Below, one piece after another: positions 6,928-12,164 of a DNA stretch of 12,164 nucleotides (its first letter is position 1; the number at the start of each line of letters is the position of its first letter). Origin of the DNA: Actinomycetes bacterium. GTDB taxonomy: Bacteria; Actinomycetota; Actinomycetes; Actinomycetales; Microbacteriaceae. The stretch spans positions 1 to 12,164 of the forward strand of contig JAJYSF010000006.1 in assembly GCA_021793715.1 (NCBI GenBank), written 5' to 3'. A program made the position numbers and the translations under genes. The notes beneath the pieces are model-generated. The model was given only the letters and a program-made list of their open reading frames with translations. It was not told the origin of the DNA and did not search any database.

Positions 6928-7587
6928 GTGAACGCAGGACCACGGCAGTGGACGTCGGCGGACGCGGCGTTGTGGCACGCGATCTCGATCGTGAACGACC
7001 TCCGCAGCGAACGGGTACCCGTCCAGCGGGTGTCGACGGCGTTCCCCATCGCACCGGATGAGGTCGCGTTCGCCGGCGGTCCGTTCACGATGGACTCGAT
7101 GCGCGCGCTCGGCGACGGAAGCTACGTGCACGACAGCTCATTCGTGTTCGGGACCGGCGCTTTCGGGCTGGCGATGACGGCTGGCACGCTCTTCGGATCC
7201 GCGGTCGGAAACGCTCAGCGGCGCTCGCAGGCCGCCTCCGACGCGCAGATCGCGTGGCGGCCCGACTTCGGCGGCACCATCACGGTGACGAGTCGCGGGT
7301 TCTATCTCGCGACGAACACGGGGCTGTTCCGCTGGACGTGGGATGCGATCCAGCTCGCCGAGATGGACGCGTTCACGGTGCTCGTGATGCAGGGACAGTC
7401 CGAGGGCGGTCCCGTGACATGGCGGATGACGTCCGACTGGTCGGAGCTCGTGTTCGCGCTGTGGGCGCTGTCGATGCACCCCGATCACCCGCAGTTCGCG
7501 ACCGACGAGTGGATCCCTCAGAACTGGATCGCCTGGGCCGCGTCGGTGGGATACCCCGTGCCGCCGTCCACCGCCATCGAGAGTTGA
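6928..7587 (+). CDS. Hypothetical protein of 219 residues, unrecognised family
   Basis: I do not recognise the family. The start is GTG 6928 with AGGGGG 6 bases upstream. The only hydrophobic stretch is FVFGTGAFGLAMTAGTLFGSAVGNAQRR (about 71-98), Gly/Ala-rich with small residues, which could be one weak membrane or glycine-zipper-like segment. There is no N-terminal signal peptide. The part after residue 105 alternates beta-like stretches (GGTITVTSRGFYLATNTGLFRWTWDAI) and is Trp-rich (TWRMTSDWSELVFALWALSM), and could form a compact beta-rich domain, which is speculative. Gene-like start, codon use and full length support a real protein. It stands alone: divergent from the hydratase operon, and the next gene has its own promoter signal. 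Confidence 0.8.
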   Translation: MNAGPRQWTSADAALWHAISIVNDLRSERVPVQRVSTAFPIAPDEVAFAGGPFTMDSMRALGDGSYVHDSSFVFGTGAFGLAMTAGTLFGSAVGNAQRRSQAASDAQIAWRPDFGGTITVTSRGFYLATNTGLFRWTWDAIQLAEMDAFTVLVMQGQSEGGPVTWRMTSDWSELVFALWALSMHPDHPQFATDEWIPQNWIAWAASVGYPVPPSTAIES

Positions 7588-7660
7588 CGCGCGCAGTCAT
7601 CGGCTCCGCTGACGACCGCGGGCAACGGACGATAAAAGGACCCATCCAGCGCTCACGCCG

Positions 7661-7666
7661 TACGAT
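7661..7666 (+). promoter_or_regulatory. -10 box TACGAT for a leaderless DUF2809-like mRNA
   Basis: TACGAT fits the actinobacterial TAnnnT -10 pattern and ends exactly 6 bases before ATG 7673. The bases before the ATG are CGCCCC, with no Shine-Dalgarno sequence. GGACC at 7638-7642, 18 bases upstream, may serve as a poor -35. Confidence 0.5.
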
Positions 7667-7672
7667 CGCCCC

Positions 7673-8116
7673 ATGCGCCGCCTCCCCATCGCGATCGCCG
7701 CAGTGGTTGTCGTCGCGGCCGGTCTCGGTGTGCATTTCCTCGCTCCGACCGGATTCGTCACCGATGCCGTCGGCGATACCCTCTACGCCGCGCTGATCTT
7801 CCTTCTCGTGGCTTTCCTCATACCGTCTCGGTCGCCATGGTTCATCGGCGCCGTGGCCCTCGTCTGGTGCGTTTCCGTGGAGTTTTTCCAGCTCACGGGC
7901 CTTCCCGAGCAGTGGGGTGCCGCGTTCCGTCCGCTCATGCTCGTCTTCGGCACTGTTTTCTCCGCCACCGATCTGCTGTTCTATGCGGCGGGCGTCGCGA
8001 TTGCGACAAGCTGCGCGCTACTTCCTCGCCTTGGCCGCCGCCTTCATGGCTCTCTTCGTCTCGCGCACCTTCGCGAGCGTCTCCGGACTGGTGATGTCGG
8101 CGACCGAACGGAATGA
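7673..8116 (+). CDS. Small DUF2809-like integral membrane protein
   Basis: 147 residues with about four hydrophobic segments: roughly 5-27 (IAIAAVVVVAAGLGVHFLA), 38-51, 56-74 and 88-117. GDTLYAALIFLLVAFLIP followed by a Val-Glu-Phe-Phe-Gln-Leu stretch (VEFFQLTGLPEQW) is the pattern I associate with DUF2809, a family of small membrane proteins of unknown function. No enzyme motif is seen. The last 35 or so residues are Arg/Leu-rich and unlike the rest; they are encoded antisense to the 3' end of the HhH-GPD gene, and the family is usually shorter (about 120-130), so the tail may be an extension after loss of an earlier stop codon. Start chosen at ATG 7673, probably leaderless. Confidence 0.82.
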   Translation: MRRLPIAIAAVVVVAAGLGVHFLAPTGFVTDAVGDTLYAALIFLLVAFLIPSRSPWFIGAVALVWCVSVEFFQLTGLPEQWGAAFRPLMLVFGTVFSATDLLFYAAGVAIATSCALLPRLGRRLHGSLRLAHLRERLRTGDVGDRTE

Positions 8117-8590
8117 GCCCTCCTCCCCGTAGTCCCCCGCGGCCTCACGCCAACCGGATCCGGTGAACCCGCACTGCTTGCCGAGCAGCGCGAGGAAGAT
8201 GCGAGCCTTCTGGTCGCCGAACCCGGGCAGCTTCTTCAACCGCCTCAGCACCTCGGCGCCGGACGGATCCCCATCGGTCCAGATCGCGGCGGCGTCGCCA
8301 TCCCACTCGGCGACGACCTCCTGACAGAGCTTCTGCACGCGGCCCGCCATGGATCCGGGGTAGCGGTGCACCGCGGGCGTCTCGCGGAAGACCTCGACGA
8401 GCGCGTCCGGGCCATAGCCGGCGAGGTCGGCTGCAGAGAGGGATCCCGTGCGGTCGAGGATCTTCTGCGGACCTGCGAACGCGGTCTCCATCGCGATCTG
8501 CTGGTCCAGCAGCATGCCGACCAGAAGGGCCAGGGGATTCTCGGTCAGCAGTTCGTCGGCAGCGGTGTCTCCGGTGATGTGCAGGGCCAT
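8018..8590 (-). CDS. HhH-GPD-type base-excision DNA repair family protein
   Basis: 190 residues, close to the usual size of the small actinobacterial HhH-GPD-like family. The N-terminal ADELLTENPLALLVGMLLDQQ (11-31) is typical. A helix-hairpin-helix stretch, LKKLPGFGDQKARIFLALLGKQ, lies near residue 120, and the Lys/Ala-rich tail ETKRAMKAAAKARK is common in the family. Full HhH-GPD glycosylases (EndoIII, AlkA) excise damaged bases; in this small family the substrate is poorly defined, and I cannot point to an undisputed catalytic Asp/Lys. ATG 8590 has GGGAG 9 bases upstream. It converges on the DUF2809-like gene and overlaps its end by 99 bases. A diverged remnant of a second copy lies at 9527-9592, beyond the toxin-antitoxin module. 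Confidence 0.9.
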   Translation of the reverse strand: MALHITGDTAADELLTENPLALLVGMLLDQQIAMETAFAGPQKILDRTGSLSAADLAGYGPDALVEVFRETPAVHRYPGSMAGRVQKLCQEVVAEWDGDAAAIWTDGDPSGAEVLRRLKKLPGFGDQKARIFLALLGKQCGFTGSGWREAAGDYGEEGSFRSVADITSPETLAKVRETKRAMKAAAKARK

Positions 8591-8678
8591 GGCTCCAGTC
8601 TCCCACCCTGTGTTCCTGAGGACACGGCTCAGAGGGCGAGTGGAAGCGGTGTGGCGGACCGTGCCCGCAGAGCGTGCG

Positions 8679-8693
8679 ATATCATCATGATAT
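8679..8693. promoter_or_regulatory. Perfect 15-base palindrome, candidate autoregulatory operator
   Basis: ATATCATCATGATAT has two perfect 7-base arms around a central C (8686). It contains the -10 box TATCAT (8680-8685) and the first two bases of the antitoxin start codon (8692). An Xre-type HTH dimer bound here would block RNA polymerase, and also ribosome access if the mRNA is leaderless. The geometry is seen directly; binding by the adjacent antitoxin is inferred from the usual autoregulation of toxin-antitoxin operons. Confidence 0.65.
8680..8685 (+). promoter_or_regulatory. -10 box TATCAT for a leaderless toxin-antitoxin mRNA
   Basis: TATCAT ends 6 bases before ATG 8692, the same spacing as at 4059-4064 and 7661-7666. 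There is no ribosome binding site before 8692. The -35 is weak (GGACC at 8656-8660, with a 19-base spacer). Confidence 0.5.
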
Positions 8694-9135
8694 GAGTGAG
8701 ACGTTGCGGAAGTTGCGCGAGCGCGCTGGGCTCAGCCAGTCGCAGCTCGCGTTGCGCAGCGGCGTTGCGCAGCCGAACATCGCCGCTTACGAGTCCGGGC
8801 GGCGAATTCCCTCGGAGGCAATGATCGGCAGGCTGCGCTTGGCTTTGCGTCCTCTGCCGCACGAGGCGCTCGAGCAGCATCGCGGCGAACTCAAAGAGCT
8901 TGCTGCACGCTACGGGCTGAGCAACGTGCGCGTGTTCGGTTCAGCGGGGCGGGGCGCGGACACAGCGCAGAGCGACCTCGATATCCTTGTCAGCCGCGCG
9001 CCGAACGTCGGATTGCTGACGATCGCCGAGTTCGCCTCAGAAGCCGAACAGTTGCTCGGTGTTCCGGTCGATGTGGTTACTGACGGGGGGCTCCCCGCTA
9101 ATCATCCGATCCTGCTGTCGGCGGTGGCCGCATGA
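8692..9135 (+). CDS. mntA: MntA-type antitoxin: Xre HTH fused to a minimal nucleotidyltransferase
   Basis: 147 residues in two domains. Residues 1-55 form an Xre/HTH_3 DNA-binding domain (LRKLRERAGLSQSQLALRSG, then QPNIAAYESGRRIPS). Residues about 65-147 form a minimal nucleotidyltransferase (MNT) domain with GSAGRG (84-89), SDLDILV (94-100, Asp95 and Asp97) and a third acidic residue, Asp127, in VPVDVVT: the three metal-binding acids expected of an active enzyme. In characterised MntA-HepT pairs the MNT protein AMPylates the HEPN toxin on a tyrosine and thereby neutralises it. Classical MntA lacks the HTH; the fusion lets the antitoxin bind its own promoter, consistent with the palindrome over its start. 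The stop overlaps the toxin ATG as ATGA. ATG 8692 is chosen over an upstream GTG (8674), which would place the -10 box inside the gene. Confidence 0.92.
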   Translation: MSETLRKLRERAGLSQSQLALRSGVAQPNIAAYESGRRIPSEAMIGRLRLALRPLPHEALEQHRGELKELAARYGLSNVRVFGSAGRGADTAQSDLDILVSRAPNVGLLTIAEFASEAEQLLGVPVDVVTDGGLPANHPILLSAVAA

Positions 9136-9482
9136 GTGGGAGGGACCACCGGTGCCTACGCGAGATCGTCCGGTTGTGTGATGCCGGAACGCAACTCGCG
9201 GCTCGAGGCCACGACTGGTACGTCTCCGACGCGCTCAATACGCCGGGGCTCGCGGCCGAATCGATCATCATCAAGATCGGCGAGAACGTCGCACGATTGA
9301 CTGACGAGACGATCGCCGCGAACCCGCAGGTGCCATGGTCGAGCATCAAGCGCATGCGTGATCGGCTCGCGCATCACTATGAGGCGACCGATTACGATGC
9401 GGTGTGGGCAACCATCAGCGTCGACCTTCCGCGCGTGCGTGCGGCGATCGCATCCCTCCTGGCTGAAGTGACCGATGAGTGA
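9132..9482 (+). CDS. hepT: HepT-like HEPN-domain toxin (DUF86 family ribonuclease)
   Basis: 116 residues, the typical HepT/DUF86 length, all-helical in character. The catalytic HEPN motif is intact: Arg76-Asp-Arg-Leu-Ala-His81-His82-Tyr83, i.e. R-x4-H-x-Y. Arg and His form the RNase site of HEPN toxins, and the Tyr is the residue AMPylated by MntA in characterised systems. The following EATDYDAVWATI is also family-typical. It overlaps the antitoxin stop by ATGA, the usual antitoxin-first, coupled arrangement. With both active-site motifs intact there is no sign of decay in the pair. RNA target and biological trigger (phage defence or plasmid-type stabilisation) cannot be read from the sequence. 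Confidence 0.92.
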   Translation: MSGRDHRCLREIVRLCDAGTQLAARGHDWYVSDALNTPGLAAESIIIKIGENVARLTDETIAANPQVPWSSIKRMRDRLAHHYEATDYDAVWATISVDLPRVRAAIASLLAEVTDE

Positions 9483-9526
9483 CCACCGGATCTGTTATCG
9501 CTGGACGAACCCCGTGGTGAGCGCGC

Positions 9527-9592
9527 CTGCTGGTTCAGCAGCATGCCGAGGAGGAGCGCGAGGGGGTCGGTGCTCAGCAGCTCGTCGCTCGC
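9527..9592 (-). pseudogene. 22-codon remnant of a second HhH-GPD gene
   Basis: The minus strand reads ASDELLSTDPLALLLGMLLN followed by QQ, which aligns without gaps to residues 10-31 of the intact HhH-GPD protein (bases 8498-8563): by hand count 16 of 22 residues and 50 of 66 bases are identical. Several differences are silent or conservative, so this is a coding relic rather than a recent duplication. No start codon precedes it before the MarR stop (9612-9614), and homology ends abruptly after the Gln-Gln pair. It lies directly downstream of the MarR gene in the same orientation, where an intact copy would have followed that gene. Confidence 0.75.
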
Positions 9593-9611
9593 ACGGATCC
9601 GCGGACAGACC

Positions 9612-10148
9612 CTACCGTCGCGGCGCGTTCGCGGCGAGCTTCTCCAGCAGCATCAGCAGCATGTGCTTCTCCGCGAGAGTCAGGGCGTCCAGCCACTCGT
9701 GTTCTCCGGCCAGGTGCACCGCGTAGCTCTCGCGGATCTTCTCCTCGCCGAGGGGCGTCAGGCGCACGTGCACCGACCGCAGATCGTCGGGGGAGGGCTC
9801 TTTGATCACGAGCCCCTCGTCGCTGATGCGCTTGAGCGCCGCCGAGACGGTGGCGCGCCCCATGTTCGTCATCGCCGTCACGCGATGCGAGGCCATCGGC
9901 CCCATCACCCAGAGGGCGATGCAGATGCGGAACCCGGCGTGTGACCAGCCGTGCGGCCGGTAGACGCGTCGCGTCGCGTCATCGCTCATCAGCTGGTTCA
10001 CGCGGCGCATCATCAGGCTCAGCCGCGGCGTGACGGAGTCAGACGCGACGTCCTCACGGGAGACGACCTCCGCGACGCCGTCGACGAAGGAATAGAACGG
10101 TGGGCGGACGGGAGTCTCCTCCTCGGGCTCCGGCGACGAATCGGTCAT
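9612..10148 (-). CDS. MarR-family transcriptional regulator
   Basis: 178 residues; MarR proteins are usually 140-180. After an acidic, Pro/Glu-rich N-terminus of about 40 residues comes the winged-helix fold: GWSHAGFRICIALWVMGPMASHRVTAM, recognition region NMGRATVSAALKRISDEGLV (about 94-113), wing PSPDDLRSVHVRLTPLGEEKI, and the C-terminal dimerisation helix LTLAEKHMLLMLLEKLAANA. ATG 10148 lies 6 bases after the aldehyde dehydrogenase stop and has no clear ribosome binding site, so translation is probably coupled. As last gene of the GMC-ALDH-MarR operon it may sense the substrate or aldehyde and control the operon; this is inferred from position only. No full terminator is seen after it, and the HhH-GPD remnant follows. 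Confidence 0.93.
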   Translation of the reverse strand: MTDSSPEPEEETPVRPPFYSFVDGVAEVVSREDVASDSVTPRLSLMMRRVNQLMSDDATRRVYRPHGWSHAGFRICIALWVMGPMASHRVTAMTNMGRATVSAALKRISDEGLVIKEPSPDDLRSVHVRLTPLGEEKIRESYAVHLAGEHEWLDALTLAEKHMLLMLLEKLAANAPRR

Positions 10149-10154
10149 CGCCGG

Positions 10155-11621
10155 TCACACTGCTTCGGTGGGGCGAAACCGCGTGATCGTCACGAGCTCC
10201 GAGAAGTCGTCGATGCCGGGAGCGCCGCCTTCACGGCCGATGCCGCTCTGTTTCACGCCGCCGAACGGGAGGGCCGGGCTCGGACGTCCGAGACCGTTGA
10301 CCCACACGGTGCCCGCCTCGAGGCGGGGGACGACCGCCGTGAGGAACTCGTCGTCCGGGGACCACACCGATGCGCCGAGCCCGAACGGCGTCGCGTTCGC
10401 GAGCGCAACGACCTCCGACGTCGTCGCATACGACACGACGGGCAGCACGGGCCCGAACTGCTCCTCGTCGACGATCGCCATTCCGTTCGTCGCGCCCGTC
10501 ACGATCGACGGATGCACGTAGTAGCCCGTCTCGCTGTCCCGGACGCCCTCGAACACGACCTGAGCGTCGGTGCGCGCTTCGTTCAGCATGGCATCGACCT
10601 TCTCATACTGCGCTCGTGTTGTGAGGACGGGCGCCGTCGCCTCCGGGTCGAACGGGTGCCCCACGCGCGTCGCCTGGGCGAGCGTCGCGAGGCGGTCGGC
10701 CACCTCGTCCGCGAGGTCGGCGGGGGCGTACACGCGCTTCGCGGCGACGCACGCCTGGCCGCTCGAGCCGAACGCGCTGCGGAAGATCTGTGGGACGACC
10801 GTGTCGAGATCCGCGCCCGGGCCGATGATCGCCGGGTCGTTACCACCGAGCTCGAGCTGCACCCGCGTCAGCTCCTGCGAGGCGCTCGCCATGATCTGCT
10901 TGCCAACGGGAATGCTGCCCGTGAACGACACGAGCGCCACATCGGGCGAGGTCGACAGGAACGGGCCCGTCTCGTCGGTGCCGGCGAAGATATTGACCCA
11001 CCCGGCGGGCACGACGTCGGCGACGGCGCGCGCGAAGAGCAGCGCTGACAGCGGTGTCGCGGGGGAGGGCTTGCACACCACCGTGTTCCCGGTTGCGATG
11101 GCGGCGCCGATCTTGTTCACCGCCATGAGCACGGGCATGTTGAACGGCGTGATCGCCGCGATCACGCCGAGCGGGCGCCGGATCAGCTCCGTGACGTGAT
11201 CGTCGCCGGAGCTGAGCGTCTCGTTCTGCGGGTGGACCTCCGCCCAGTAGCGCAGGGATCCGGCCACTGCGGCCGCCTCCATCGTTGCCGAGGGCATGAG
11301 CTTGCCGTTCTCGAAGGCGATGAGCGCGGCGAGATCCTCTTGGATCTCCTCCGCGCGATCGGCCATCGCCCGCAGCACGTCGCGATGGCGCTCGGGGCTC
11401 CGCTCGTCCGTCGCGAAGGCGTGTGCGGCGGCGCGGATCGCGGCCTGCGCACCGCTGTTGTCGACAGCGAGGTAGGTGACGCTGCGCGACAGATCCCAGG
11501 GCGCGGCGACCGTCGCGGACACCGCACCTGGCACGAGCTCGCCGCCGATCAGGTGCCGCGCGTCGCGCGCCACACGGGCCGCGAGTTCGTGCGCAGACTC
11601 TGGTGTGTGCGGCCTGATCAT
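10155..11621 (-). CDS. NAD(P)-dependent aldehyde dehydrogenase
   Basis: 488 residues, the standard ALDH-superfamily length. It oxidises an aldehyde to its acid in the cytosol. Catalytic residues are visible: Asn of ITPFNMPV (transition-state stabilisation), FTGSIPVGK (cofactor-binding turn), Glu of LELGGNDPAII (general base), the nucleophile Cys of FGSSGQACVAAKR, and EEQFGPVLPV plus PFGGVKQSGIGREGG toward the C-terminus. Start ATG 11621 is set by AGGGGG 7 bases upstream; the frame stays open further but runs into the GMC gene. The start overlaps the GMC stop as ATGA, so both enzymes are made together and very likely act in sequence, alcohol to aldehyde to acid. Family resemblance is to benzaldehyde/vanillin/succinate-semialdehyde-like members; the substrate is not determinable. 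Confidence 0.95.
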   Translation of the reverse strand: MIRPHTPESAHELAARVARDARHLIGGELVPGAVSATVAAPWDLSRSVTYLAVDNSGAQAAIRAAAHAFATDERSPERHRDVLRAMADRAEEIQEDLAALIAFENGKLMPSATMEAAAVAGSLRYWAEVHPQNETLSSGDDHVTELIRRPLGVIAAITPFNMPVLMAVNKIGAAIATGNTVVCKPSPATPLSALLFARAVADVVPAGWVNIFAGTDETGPFLSTSPDVALVSFTGSIPVGKQIMASASQELTRVQLELGGNDPAIIGPGADLDTVVPQIFRSAFGSSGQACVAAKRVYAPADLADEVADRLATLAQATRVGHPFDPEATAPVLTTRAQYEKVDAMLNEARTDAQVVFEGVRDSETGYYVHPSIVTGATNGMAIVDEEQFGPVLPVVSYATTSEVVALANATPFGLGASVWSPDDEFLTAVVPRLEAGTVWVNGLGRPSPALPFGGVKQSGIGREGGAPGIDDFSELVTITRFRPTEAV

Positions 11622-12164
11622 CGTGCTTCCCCCTCGAATCTCTGCATGAACAGCTCGGCGGCGGCGAGCACCGTCAGGTAGGTGTTCGCGCTCGGCACCG
11701 TCGGCAGCACGGAGGCGTCGATGACGCGGAGCCCGCGCGTTCCGAACACGCGGCAGTCGGATCCGACGACCGCGCGGGCCGAGCCCTCGGATCCGATCGG
11801 CGCGGTCGACGTCAGGTGCATCGTGTCCTTCACCGTCGCGAGGATCTCCGCGTCGTCTTGCGGCCATGTCGGCTCGCCCGTCCGGATCCGTCCGAAGGCC
11901 TCGTCGTCCATGAGCCGGCGCCCGCGGGCGAGCCCGTCGCGCATGCGTTCGATGTCGTTCCCCGCCGAGAGGAAGTCGAAGTCGAAGTGCGGTTCGTCGT
12001 GCGGATCGCGCGAACGCAACGCCATGGTTCCGCGCGATTCGGGAGACTGCAGGGAGATCGCGATGCCCGCCGTGTCCCGCCCGAACCAGTAGTTGTGGTT
12101 CGTCGCCATCATCATCATGTCGTTGTCGCGACCGAGGCCGGACGAGTACCGCAGCACGATGTTC
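11618..12164 (-). CDS. GMC-family FAD-dependent oxidoreductase, C-terminal part (5' end off window)
   Basis: The C-terminal roughly 180 residues of a choline-dehydrogenase-like GMC flavoenzyme; the frame is open to the right edge (reading NIVLRYSSG there), so the FAD-binding N-terminus lies outside. The GMC_oxred_C domain is clear: the active-site His in MHLTSTAPIG aligns with the usual H-P-x-G-T-C-R-M-G, though the Cys-Arg-Met part is Ala-Pro-Ile here. It is followed by SDCRVFGTRGLRVIDASVLPTVPSANTYLTVLAAAELF, which includes the second catalytic position (Asn of PSANT). Members oxidise alcohols, sugars or polyols. The ATGA overlap with the aldehyde dehydrogenase indicates a two-step alcohol oxidation. 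Substrate unknown; polyethylene glycol, choline-like or aromatic alcohols are all conceivable. Confidence 0.93.
   Translation of the reverse strand, partial: NIVLRYSSGLGRDNDMMMMATNHNYWFGRDTAGIAISLQSPESRGTMALRSRDPHDEPHFDFDFLSAGNDIERMRDGLARGRRLMDDEAFGRIRTGEPTWPQDDAEILATVKDTMHLTSTAPIGSEGSARAVVGSDCRVFGTRGLRVIDASVLPTVPSANTYLTVLAAAELFMQRFEGEAR
11629..11635 (-). promoter_or_regulatory. Ribosome binding site GAGGGGG deciding the aldehyde dehydrogenase start
   Basis: GAGGGGG on the minus strand lies 7 bases before ATG 11621 and inside the last codons of the GMC gene. It rules out the 82-codon N-terminal extension that is open in the same frame. Confidence 0.75.

Noticed and set aside
6599..7131. Two overlapping minus-strand open frames in the 6.6-7.1 kb region
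   Set aside because: Both are Arg/Pro-rich, lack motifs, and overlap the better supported plus-strand gene at 6928; typical high-GC shadow frames.
9483..9611. Terminator between the convergent toxin and MarR genes
   Set aside because: No stable hairpin was found; the stretch is instead explained by the HhH-GPD relic.
9951..11048. Long plus-strand open frame antisense to the MarR and aldehyde dehydrogenase genes
   Set aside because: 365 codons but extremely Arg/His/Asp-rich with no domain; it is the complement of clear ALDH/MarR coding sequence.
11622..11867. 82-codon extension of the aldehyde dehydrogenase frame
   Set aside because: It lies inside the GMC coding region in another frame, is Arg-rich and unlike ALDH, and a strong ribosome binding site precedes ATG 11621.
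1..12164. CRISPR array, tRNA/rRNA, insertion sequence or integrase
   Set aside because: No regularly spaced repeats, tRNA-like folds, transposase or recombinase motifs were seen on either strand.

Overview
The window is high-GC DNA with tightly packed operons, frequent ATGA stop/start overlaps and several apparently leaderless genes. This fits an actinomycete, probably of the Micrococcales/Microbacteriaceae type; the family assignment is an impression from gene style, not a measurement. No rRNA, tRNA, CRISPR array or insertion sequence was found.

Region A (1-6513) looks like an aromatic-acid catabolic and uptake locus. One minus-strand operon runs from a fused two-domain ABC permease (start 3922), through a LigB-family extradiol dioxygenase, to an ABC ATPase that leaves the window at base 1. 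An IclR-type regulator (4071-4844, plus) is divergent from it. A second minus-strand operon encodes a LigJ-like 4-oxalomesaconate hydratase and an RraA/HMG-aldolase-fold protein, which together match the last two steps of the gallate / protocatechuate-4,5-cleavage pathway (4-oxalomesaconate to 4-carboxy-4-hydroxy-2-oxoadipate to pyruvate plus oxaloacetate). The reading is: import of an aromatic or other organic acid, ring opening, hydration and aldol cleavage, under IclR control. The substrate is not proven, and no substrate-binding protein, LigA-like subunit, tautomerase or lactonase is visible.

Region B (6514-8590) holds a 414-base divergent intergenic stretch with a strong hairpin, an unrecognised 219-residue protein, a small DUF2809-like membrane protein, and a HhH-GPD base-excision-repair-type protein whose 3' end overlaps the DUF2809 gene antisense.

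Region C (8679-9611) is a MntA-HepT (nucleotidyltransferase/HEPN) toxin-antitoxin pair. The antitoxin carries an N-terminal Xre-type helix-turn-helix, and a perfect 15-base palindrome covers its -10 box and start codon. Just beyond the toxin, the non-coding DNA hides a 22-codon remnant of a second, diverged HhH-GPD gene in the same orientation as the intact copy on the other side of the module. This is a scar of recombination or gene replacement at this site.

Region D (9612-12164) is a minus-strand operon of GMC oxidoreductase (cut by the right edge), aldehyde dehydrogenase and MarR regulator, likely oxidising an alcohol to an aldehyde and then an acid. Its substrate cannot be read from the sequence.
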